A stretch of DNA of 36,194 nt, taken from positions 1-36,194 of the IMG/VR virus record IMGVR_UViG_3300032331_002153, one strand, 5' to 3'. The position numbers were made by a program, and so were the translations under genes. This DNA is from a virus. Under the pieces are notes generated by a model. It saw nothing but the letters and a program-made list of their open reading frames with translations, was not told the origin of the DNA and did no database searches. Positions 31,878 to 36,194 of this stretch are shown here, piece after piece. Each line of letters begins with the position of its first letter. Positions within the stretch are counted from its first letter, which is position 1.

Positions 31878-32361
31878 CGCTTTCCTCCTGCTTTTTGGAC
31901 TTCTTGCTGCCAAAGCTGTAGTAGCCCCAAGACTCGCGGCTAATCTTGCCCTCGGTCACCAAGACGCCCAGCGCCTCGTCAATGGTATCTTGGCTGTACC
32001 CACGATCTGCCATGGCTTGCACGATATCGCCACGCTTGGCGCGAGTGTTTTCTTCCAAGAACTTTAAGGTAATATCTTTTGCGTTAACCGGTTGCTCAGC
32101 AAAAGCAGTTGAAACTACACGACGATTGTAATCGTCATCCCACGGGCAGTTCTCTTCGCTGCCACGTTCCCGCCGGAAAGCATCGCGAGCACGACGAATC
32201 AAAAGGCGCATACGCACGCGAGCATCGCCGCCACGGCGGAACCGCAGAACGTAGTCGCAATGAGCCATGGAGATGTAATCGTCCAGCGTCCAGCTTACTG
32301 GACCGCCGTTATCGATGCCGCACTGACGCAACAACTCCAAATCCTTTTGATCGTAGTTCAC
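31867..32361 (-). CDS. Winged-helix-like hypothetical protein, 164 aa
   Basis: The C-terminal 50 residues look like a winged-helix DNA-binding domain: KRGDIVQAMADRGYSQDTID then EALGVLVTEGKI and an aromatic wing (SWGYYSF), followed by a Lys/Ser tail. The N-terminal half is Arg-rich and helical (RVRMRLLIRRARDAFRRERG). The start is GTG, overlapping the upstream stop by four bases (GTGA), with GGAGGAG before it. It could be a terminase-associated DNA-binding protein or a late regulator. The precise partner is unknown. Confidence 0.7.
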   Translation of the reverse strand: MNYDQKDLELLRQCGIDNGGPVSWTLDDYISMAHCDYVLRFRRGGDARVRMRLLIRRARDAFRRERGSEENCPWDDDYNRRVVSTAFAEQPVNAKDITLKFLEENTRAKRGDIVQAMADRGYSQDTIDEALGVLVTEGKISRESWGYYSFGSKKSKKQEESDVA

Positions 32362-32858
32362 GACATCTCCTCCTTGTGCTTCAAATCTTCCAATAGCTCG
32401 GTCAGGTTCTTTCTCGCCAACTCTTCCATCATCTTGCGGCCTGAGGTTTGCAATGCCTCAAGTGCCCGCTGGTGACATTCGATAACCAACGCAGGCCAGC
32501 CATCATCATCACGCTCTTCGTATCGCCTGGGTGCACCACGGTCTGGAACTCCCATGCTTGCGGTACACAACACAATCGGAATACCCATGTGCCGGTAACG
32601 AACGCTGACCGAGATGAAGGCTTTGTCGTCTACCACGGCAAGCGCCTGGTACATCGCAATCATTTCTTCATGCGTCCACGATGTGGTGATTTCCAGTGGG
32701 CGACGATCAGTAATCGCGCCCTCTCGGCCAGCAATCTCCCAAGCCACCGTGTAATACCTGCCGGCAAACCCAGGCGCGGGTACTTCTGCGTTGGCAAACG
32801 TGTCGCCGTCGTGACCGGGCGGCACTTGTTGTTCTTGGTCGTCGAAATCCCCAAACAT
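32358..32858 (-). CDS. Hypothetical protein, first gene of the leftward operon, 166 aa
   Basis: Acidic N-terminus (MFGDFDDQEQQVPPGHDGD), a beta-rich middle (RYYTVAWEIAGREGAITDRR; FISVSVRYRHMGIPIVL) and a helical, charged C-terminus that may be coiled coil (MMEELARKNLTELLEDLKHK). The ATG at 32858 has AAGGTG upstream; a longer in-frame reading reaches into the divergent recombinase cassette and is rejected. It is transcribed away from the repeat cluster at 32880-32940, so it is likely the first gene controlled by that region. Unknown family. Confidence 0.7.
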   Translation of the reverse strand: MFGDFDDQEQQVPPGHDGDTFANAEVPAPGFAGRYYTVAWEIAGREGAITDRRPLEITTSWTHEEMIAMYQALAVVDDKAFISVSVRYRHMGIPIVLCTASMGVPDRGAPRRYEERDDDGWPALVIECHQRALEALQTSGRKMMEELARKNLTELLEDLKHKEEMS

Positions 32859-32879
32859 GCACCCGCACCTTAGCGCACG

Positions 32880-32940
32880 TTTGCACGCATTGGCAAGCAC
32901 CTTTGCACAAAAGGTTGACAGCCCGTGCAAAGGGGTGCAA
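32880..32940. repeat. Cluster of TTTGCAC half-sites, including a 34-bp inverted repeat
   Basis: Half-sites TTTGCAC lie at 32880-32886 and 32902-32908; inverted copies GTGCAAA lie at 32925-32931 and, partly, at 32935-32940. The two central ones extend to a perfect 9-bp inverted repeat, CCTTTGCAC (32900-32908) and GTGCAAAGG (32925-32933), with a 16-bp spacer. The cluster fills the divergent intergenic region upstream of the HTH gene and serine recombinase. It may be an operator or the recombinase's crossover/res-type site. Confidence 0.72.
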
Positions 32941-32943
32941 TCT
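32915..32943 (+). promoter_or_regulatory. Possible promoter for the HTH-recombinase operon
   Basis: A perfect -35 box TTGACA (32915-32920) sits exactly inside the inverted repeat. Seventeen bases downstream the -10 position holds CAATCT, a poor match, so activation or repression by a bound protein is likely. A ribosome-binding site GGAGGTG at 32951-32957 follows. Confidence 0.35.
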
Positions 32944-32961
32944 GGTGCGCGGAGGTGAAAG

Positions 32962-33141
32962 ATGGAGTTGGTATCGGAGCAGGACGCAGCAAAGCTGCTA
33001 GGAGTTAGCGAAACAACCGTGCGCCGCTGGGTAAATCGCAAGATTCTTACGGTTTACCACACGCCGACGCGGCGAAGGCGCTACAAGTTGGACGACATCA
33101 AGCGTTTCCAGAACACGATTACCCCTGTGGAGGTAAAATGA
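32962..33141 (+). CDS. Excisionase/MerR-type helix-turn-helix protein, 59 aa
   Basis: The translation begins MELVSEQDAAKLLGVSETTV and continues RRWVNRKIL, a classic HTH_17/MerR-type N-terminal helix-turn-helix as found in Xis-like excisionases and in the N-terminal part of IS607-type transposases. A winged, Arg-rich part (TPTRRRRYKLDDIKRF) follows. GGAGGTG stands four bases before the ATG. Its stop overlaps the recombinase start (ATGA), so the two are coupled. Likely roles are recombination directionality factor, accessory DNA-bender or autoregulator binding the repeats just upstream. Ordinary HTH regulator is the fallback. Confidence 0.8.
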   Translation: MELVSEQDAAKLLGVSETTVRRWVNRKILTVYHTPTRRRRYKLDDIKRFQNTITPVEVK

Positions 33142-33803
33142 CCCGCGTCGTTGCGTATCTGCGTGTTTCCACCAACGAACAGGCTAGTTCTGGGCTTGGT
33201 TTGGCTGCGCAGGAAGAGAAAATCCGCGCATACGCCAAGCTTTATGACTTGGATATCGTTTCGGTGGAGGTTGATGCGGGTATTTCGGCCAGCACCATGG
33301 AGCGTCCTGCGTTGCAGCGGGCTTTGTCCATGCTTGGCGCGGGCGTTGACGGGCTTTTGGTAGCAAAACTCGACCGGCTCACCCGTTCTGTGCGTGACTT
33401 GAGCGACATTTTGCACGATTACTTCATGGATACGCCGTATACGTTGCTTTCGGTGAGCGACCAGGTGGACACTCGCACGGCTTCTGGCCGGCTAGTGCTC
33501 AACATTCTGATGTCGGTGTCCGAGTGGGAGCGTGAAGTCATCGCAGAGCGCACCAAGGCGGCGCTTGGGGTGTTGAAATCCAGCGGCAAGCGGGCTGGTA
33601 ACGTGCCTTTGGGCAAGAAGGCGCTGGCTGACGGTACGCTTGTGGATTGCGAGGAGACGATGTGTGCTATTCGGATGGCAAAAAGCTGGCGCGCTGCTGG
33701 TTCCAGCTGGCAGCAGATTGCTGATGCGATGAATTGTACCTACCGCACGCAGACTGGTGGGCTGTTTAACATCACTTCTGCTCGTCGATACGCGCTGGCG
33801 TAA
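33138..33803 (+). CDS. Small serine recombinase (resolvase/invertase type), 221 aa
   Basis: The catalytic domain is complete: YLRVSTNEQ with nucleophile Ser11 and Arg9, KLDRLTRS with Arg80 and Arg83, and the long E-helix SEWEREVIAERTKAAL. A short C-terminal domain (about 165-221) has a resolvase-like helix-turn-helix (AAGSSWQQIADAMNC) and an ending similar to the first part of the PF07508 recombinase domain. It would cut both strands at a crossover site, leaving 2-bp overhangs. It is much shorter than large serine integrases. It may resolve multimers, invert or integrate DNA; no partner site other than 32900-32933 is evident. Coupled to the HTH gene by ATGA. Confidence 0.92.
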   Translation: MTRVVAYLRVSTNEQASSGLGLAAQEEKIRAYAKLYDLDIVSVEVDAGISASTMERPALQRALSMLGAGVDGLLVAKLDRLTRSVRDLSDILHDYFMDTPYTLLSVSDQVDTRTASGRLVLNILMSVSEWEREVIAERTKAALGVLKSSGKRAGNVPLGKKALADGTLVDCEETMCAIRMAKSWRAAGSSWQQIADAMNCTYRTQTGGLFNITSARRYALA

Positions 33804-33813
33804 AAACACTGAA

Positions 33814-33838
33814 GCCCGCCTGGAACATCCAGACGGGC
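33814..33838 (-). terminator. Leftward intrinsic terminator
   Basis: On the minus strand a 10-bp stem GCCCGTCTGG/CCAGGCGGGC (one G-U pair) with a five-base loop is followed by TTCAGTGTTTTTA. It stops leftward transcripts from 33863-34923 before they run into the recombinase. On the plus strand no U-tract follows and one pair is lost, so it is probably one-directional. Confidence 0.78.
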
Positions 33839-33862
33839 CTCAATGTGATCCCCCGAACGGTA

Positions 33863-34168
33863 TCAGTACTTGATGATGGGCGGTTCAAGCTCGGTGCTAA
33901 TCGCCAGGCGATACGGCCCGGTCGAGTTAGCATCACCACCAATCGTCAGCACCGTGGCATCCGACAAGCCGGTCACCACGCGCTGCTCATTGGCCTTAAC
34001 CGTGAATACCGACTGCCCGTTATCAAGCTGAAGGATGTGGTCCTTGGCGCCGTCGTCGTTCTTGTAAACAAGCGACATAGCACCAGCGGAACCAATCAAA
34101 TTATCGAAGTTAAAGCTTTGCGCCGTGTTGGCCAGCAGCGTCCCTTCCTTAGCACAAAAGTTAGCCAT
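33863..34168 (-). CDS. Short paralogue of the neighbouring 243-aa protein, 101 aa
   Basis: Begins MANFCAKEGTLLANTAQSFN; the whole protein aligns by eye to the first 100 residues of the 243-aa upstream protein, sharing KEGTL, SLVY.NDD, EQRV and VLTIGGDA blocks and ending where that protein continues with a second domain. Mostly beta-strand pattern, no membrane or enzymatic motif. AAGGAGG precedes the ATG. A virion surface or host-interaction role is possible. It lies just upstream of the leftward terminator, suggesting that the pair is a separately controlled unit. Confidence 0.75.
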   Translation of the reverse strand: MANFCAKEGTLLANTAQSFNFDNLIGSAGAMSLVYKNDDGAKDHILQLDNGQSVFTVKANEQRVVTGLSDATVLTIGGDANSTGPYRLAISTELEPPIIKY

Positions 34169-34191
34169 GATTAGCCTCCTTGAAGCTTAGG

Positions 34192-34923
34192 TTAGGCGAC
34201 GGGCAGCATGAACAGAACCAGACGGCCGTTCACATTGCCAGCATTCTTGGCGGTCAACACCTTAAAGCTAGCGCCGCTAGCCAGCGTAGCGTTAGCAACC
34301 ACGCTGGTCGAAGAAAACGAAACACGACCAGCCACAGCAACCGCACCGGTAAAGGTAAGGATGGTAGTAGCAGCTGCGGTTTGCAGGGTCACAGCAGTCG
34401 TAATCGCCGGAGTTCCATCAAACATCATGTAGCCGCCCAACACTTCATGCTTACCAATCAAACCAGTGTAGGTGGTGGTGCCATCAGCATCGGCAATATC
34501 AATCACCATCATCGAAAACGGCGACGGCGCTCCAGCAACAGTCGTCGTAACGTGCACGCCCTTCACAAACTTGGCATCGGTCACCGCGCCATCCGCAATC
34601 GCGGCCGTGGTGATGGGGCCGCCATACGGCTTGTAAAACAGCGGGGCCGGTTCGTCCGAAGAAGCGTACACGCGATAGGCGCCGGTCGAACCAGCGTCAC
34701 CACCGATCGTCAGCACATCCCAATTCTGCACGCCGCTCAGCACGCGCTGCTCACTCGGCTTGACCGTGATGTTTTGGCCATCGACCTGAAGCGTGTGAGT
34801 AGCGGCAGCATCATCGTTGCTGTACACCAGCGAGGAAGCGTTCACACCGAGAAGCTGCTTGAAGTTAAAAGTCTGGGCAACATTAGCAACGAGCGTGCCT
34901 TCCTTAGAAGCAAAATTAGCCAT
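34192..34923 (-). CDS. Two-domain beta-rich protein, paralogue of the 101-aa gene, 243 aa
   Basis: Residues 1-100 (MANFASKEGTLVANVAQTFN; VLTIGGDAGSTGAYRVYASS) are the domain shared with the downstream gene; residues about 105-243 are Ala/Thr/Val-rich, with a beta-sandwich-like pattern (TTILTFTGAVAVAGRVSFSS). The ATG at 34923 has AGGAGA upstream and follows a possible promoter; an in-frame start 59 codons earlier reaches into upstream genes and is rejected. Composition suggests a decoration or adhesin-like structural protein. No named family is recognised. Confidence 0.77.
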   Translation of the reverse strand: MANFASKEGTLVANVAQTFNFKQLLGVNASSLVYSNDDAAATHTLQVDGQNITVKPSEQRVLSGVQNWDVLTIGGDAGSTGAYRVYASSDEPAPLFYKPYGGPITTAAIADGAVTDAKFVKGVHVTTTVAGAPSPFSMMVIDIADADGTTTYTGLIGKHEVLGGYMMFDGTPAITTAVTLQTAAATTILTFTGAVAVAGRVSFSSTSVVANATLASGASFKVLTAKNAGNVNGRLVLFMLPVA

Positions 34924-34948
34924 AGTAAGGTCTCCTAGTTGGGTGCCG

Positions 34949-34976
34949 ATTCTACGGCGTGATGCACGCTTGCCAT
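34949..34976 (-). promoter_or_regulatory. Possible promoter with palindrome upstream of the 243-aa gene
   Basis: The minus strand has ATGGCA (34971-34976) and, 16 bases on, TAGAAT (34949-34954), a good -10. Between them is the perfect palindrome GCGTG-CAT-CACGC, a possible operator. An overlapping inverted repeat ACGCTTG/CAAGCGT spans 34966-34992. Function is not proven. Confidence 0.38.
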
Positions 34977-34991
34977 AAACCAGAACAAGCG

Positions 34992-35165
34992 TCAAGTCTT
35001 TTTCTTCATTTTCGCCAACCTTTCCTTGGCGACATCTTGCATGGTCGGCTTGGAGCCAACATGCTCGGGCAGCTTGCCTTCGGGAGTTTCCTTCTCCCAC
35101 CGCTTGGCAATCTCAGGGTGCTTGGCGTACATGAATCCACGCTGGGCCTGCGACTTGAACGGCAT
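34992..35165 (-). CDS. Small Lys-rich phage protein, 57 aa
   Basis: MPFKSQAQRGFMYAKHPEIA, then an acidic stretch and a Lys-rich helical end (KERLAKMKKKT). Short proteins beginning with a similar KSQAQR motif are common in phage genomes, usually unannotated. The ATG at 35165 lies just behind GGGAGAAG and within three bases of the previous stop; a longer in-frame version without such a site is rejected. No function is known to me. Confidence 0.7.
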   Translation of the reverse strand: MPFKSQAQRGFMYAKHPEIAKRWEKETPEGKLPEHVGSKPTMQDVAKERLAKMKKKT

Positions 35166-35167
35166 GG

Positions 35168-35503
35168 CTACTTCTCCCTCATCTTCTTGAGCCGGTCGCT
35201 CGCAATGTGCTGAACCCAAGACTTTCCAGGCTCGCCGCCCCACAACAACCAGGCCTGCTCCCCCTTGGAGCCCTCGCCCCAGCCCTCACCTTGCTTGTCC
35301 ACTTCATGCCGAGCAAAGAAGCTCTTCATGCGGGCCATCGTCGACTCGGACACCGGCTGACGATTGGCAAGCTGCTTGGCTCGCGCAATCCCGACTTCGG
35401 TTCCGCCGCGATTACTGGGCGATTGTTCTTCACGCATCTCCAGACCACGGCGAGCCGCCGAAGCTACAGATGCTGGTGGGATGTGGGTAGTATCCTTGGC
35501 CAT
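35168..35503 (-). CDS. Conserved-looking phage hypothetical protein, 111 aa
   Basis: The second half has a distinctive FFARHEVDKQGEGW...AWLLWGGEPGKSWVQ motif that I associate with small, unnamed phage proteins; the first half is Ala/Arg-rich with ARAKQLANRQPVSESTMARM. No catalytic residue pattern is clear. The ATG at 35503 has no exposed Shine-Dalgarno, because the region is taken up by the hairpin at 35505-35539, and AGG ten bases upstream lies in its stem. A structure-controlled start is therefore likely. Unknown role. Confidence 0.7.
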   Translation of the reverse strand: MAKDTTHIPPASVASAARRGLEMREEQSPSNRGGTEVGIARAKQLANRQPVSESTMARMKSFFARHEVDKQGEGWGEGSKGEQAWLLWGGEPGKSWVQHIASDRLKKMREK

Positions 35504-35504
35504 T

Positions 35505-35539
35505 GTTGCAGCCTAAACTTAAAACCGTTTGGCTGCAAC
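35505..35539 (-). promoter_or_regulatory. Hairpin covering a ribosome-binding region
   Basis: GTTGCAGCC (35505-35513) and GGCTGCAAC (35531-35539) form a perfect 9-bp stem, extended by AAAC/GTTT with one bulged base, around an eight-base loop. It fills the space between the upstream stop codon and the start at 35503, so it could block translation until melted by a protein, temperature or ribosome. There is no U-tract for a terminator. Confidence 0.6.
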
Positions 35540-35733
35540 TAATCTTCGTCGCCTTCAGTGAGAATCGGCAACGAGCGAGCACTCTCGCCGAGCGCCCTCA
35601 GCTGACAGGCATCGTAATCTTCAGGTAGTGATTCCATTAACGGTGCGTTCATCAAAGAGTGGGTAGTCTGGCAGTGGCAAGTTGGACAATGCTCCGGCTC
35701 TCTGTTCCTCGTCATCACACTTTGCACATTCAT
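35539..35733 (-). CDS. Small CxxCxC protein, 64 aa
   Basis: MNVQSVMTRNREPEHCPTCH with CPTCHC near residue 16 suggests a partial zinc knuckle; the C-terminal part is acidic (ILTEGDED). The ATG at 35733 has GGGGGA upstream and is chosen over longer in-frame starts. The first 113 nt overlap, in a different frame, the end of the next Cys-rich gene. Function unknown; a fusion or dual reading frame with that gene is possible. Confidence 0.6.
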   Translation of the reverse strand: MNVQSVMTRNREPEHCPTCHCQTTHSLMNAPLMESLPEDYDACQLRALGESARSLPILTEGDED

Positions 35734-35980
35734 CTCGGTCCCCCTGGTTAACGGTCCAATACACCCGATGCGAACAGACCCGCAGAAAGTGGTCAGGCGA
35801 ATGGTTTGCCGGGTGCGTGGCGCAAGACTCACAAGCGCACGCTGGCCACAAGGTGGCCGTGTCTTTGGCCAGTTTGGCTTCGCAGCACCACAGACATGAG
35901 CAGTTTTGATACGGAACAGCCTTGGCGCTAACCATCTTCAGCACAGATTTGCTCAACTTGTTCGCCAAGCAATCAGCCAC
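35621..35980 (-). CDS. Cys-rich putative zinc-binding protein, 119 aa
   Basis: At least ten cysteines occur, in groups NCSCLWCCEAK, CACESC and CAKCDDEE, with nearby His residues, so two or more zinc sites are likely. The N-terminal part is basic and helical (LANKLSKSVLKMVSAKA). The GTG at 35980 overlaps the upstream nuclease stop by eight bases and has GGAGG six bases before it, which makes it the best start. Cys-rich small proteins next to nucleases in phages may aid DNA binding, but no specific role can be claimed. Confidence 0.65.
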   Translation of the reverse strand: MADCLANKLSKSVLKMVSAKAVPYQNCSCLWCCEAKLAKDTATLWPACACESCATHPANHSPDHFLRVCSHRVYWTVNQGDRDECAKCDDEEQRAGALSNLPLPDYPLFDERTVNGITT

Positions 35981-36194
35981 GAATAGCCTCCACTTGCGTA
36001 ATGATTGCCCGGCTGGTTTCCTTGGGCGAGATATCCGCAATCTCGCAAGCAGCGGCTACCCCATCGCGCACCACCCATACTTCCCCGCCTGCCGCACTCA
36101 GCGCAGTATGCCACACTTTCTGGCTGGTTTCACTCCTGCCGCCACCAGGTTTCTTGAACTCCAGCCACAGGTGCCGGCCATTGACGCAGCAGTA
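35973..36194 (-). CDS. VRR-NUC domain nuclease, C-terminal part (partial)
   Basis: Seventy-three codons from the window edge read LWLEFKKPGGGRSETSQK near the beginning, then HTALSAAGGEVWVVRDG. The ExK pair (Glu12 and Lys14 of the visible part), the following Gln and the VWVVRDG strand match the VRR-NUC branch of the PD-(D/E)xK nuclease superfamily, found in many phages and in FAN1-type repair nucleases. It probably acts on branched DNA in replication or recombination. The start and N-terminus lie outside the window. It marks the likely boundary of the DNA-metabolism genes. Confidence 0.82.
   Translation of the reverse strand, partial: YCCVNGRHLWLEFKKPGGGRSETSQKVWHTALSAAGGEVWVVRDGVAAACEIADISPKETSRAIITQVEAIRG

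Noticed and set aside
32358-33041. A 227-aa version of the first gene of the leftward operon
   Set aside because: The extra 61 residues run through the repeat cluster and into the HTH gene, are Cys/Arg/Ser-rich and lack a ribosome-binding site.
32962-33803. An IS607-type insertion sequence
   Set aside because: The HTH and catalytic domain are separate genes, the recombinase has its own C-terminal HTH-like part, no TnpB/RNA-guided nuclease gene is present, and no clear element ends were found.
32880-34923. An invertible segment controlling the paralogue pair
   Set aside because: No second inverted copy of the 34-bp site was seen flanking the pair, and the two paralogues are in direct, not inverted, orientation.
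34192-35100. A 302-aa version of the two-domain paralogue
   Set aside because: The paralogue alignment and the ribosome-binding site both place the start at 34923; the extension is read from the upstream small gene in another frame.
1-36194. tRNA genes and CRISPR arrays
   Set aside because: Reading both strands by eye showed no cloverleaf with a T-loop consensus and no regularly spaced direct repeats; a faint tRNA could still be missed without a covariance search.
1-36194. A lysogeny module with repressor and large integrase
   Set aside because: Only a small serine recombinase and an HTH protein are present; no CI/Cro-type pair, tyrosine integrase or att-like duplication was seen, so a temperate lifestyle is not supported by this window alone.

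Overview
The window looks like the virion-structure and lysis half of a tailed double-stranded DNA phage with a short, podovirus-like tail. No contractile-tail, tail-tube or tape-measure gene is seen. Instead there is a terminase, scaffold, capsid, portal, tail adaptor and nozzle series, followed by three large internal-virion-type proteins. Two peptidoglycan enzymes, two lipoproteins and a membrane-anchored coiled coil suggest a Gram-negative host. I cannot name the phage or host. No tRNA, rRNA, CRISPR array, bacterial housekeeping gene or complete insertion sequence was found.

Layout. (1) 1-771, plus strand: the tail of a partial gene, an FmdB-type zinc ribbon, a second Cys-rich protein and a small lytic transglycosylase. 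(2) 636-3319, minus strand: a lysis cluster with a membrane protein, a membrane-anchored coiled coil, a small hypothetical, two lipoproteins, an M15 peptidase endolysin, a DUF5856 protein with Dps-like spacing of metal-ligand-type residues, and a two-helix holin candidate. (3) 3322-5434: tail fibre and two small genes. (4) 5485-14925: three tandem proteins of 237, 717 and 2184 aa (in transcription order), matching T7 gp14-gp15-gp16 in order and rising size. (5) 14980-19207: four structural proteins, one of them beta-helix-like. (6) 19207-32858: nozzle, adaptor, portal, glycine-zipper protein, decoration protein, major capsid protein, scaffold, large terminase, a small-terminase candidate and four upstream genes. 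(7) 32880-33803, plus strand: a cluster of TTTGCAC/GTGCAAA half-sites in front of a 59-aa helix-turn-helix gene and a small serine recombinase joined by an ATGA overlap. (8) 33863-36194, minus strand: two paralogous genes, small hypotheticals, two overlapping Cys-rich genes and the C-terminus of a VRR-NUC nuclease, probably the edge of the DNA-metabolism module.

From 32858 down to 636 almost every gene overlaps or nearly abuts the next and reads leftward, so this is probably one long late operon, perhaps subdivided at the gaps near 28695-28786, 14926-14979 and 5435-5484. A leftward terminator at 33814-33838 separates the recombinase cassette from the genes to its right.

Most noteworthy: the HTH/recombinase cassette with its 34-bp inverted-repeat site; the T7-like ejection module ending in a 2184-aa protein; a 392-nt same-strand overprint before the terminase; a 136-nt antisense overlap between transglycosylase and membrane-protein genes; a Dps-like protein inside a lysis cassette; and a hairpin covering the ribosome-binding region of the gene at 35168-35503. 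No stretch longer than about 110 bases lacks a gene.
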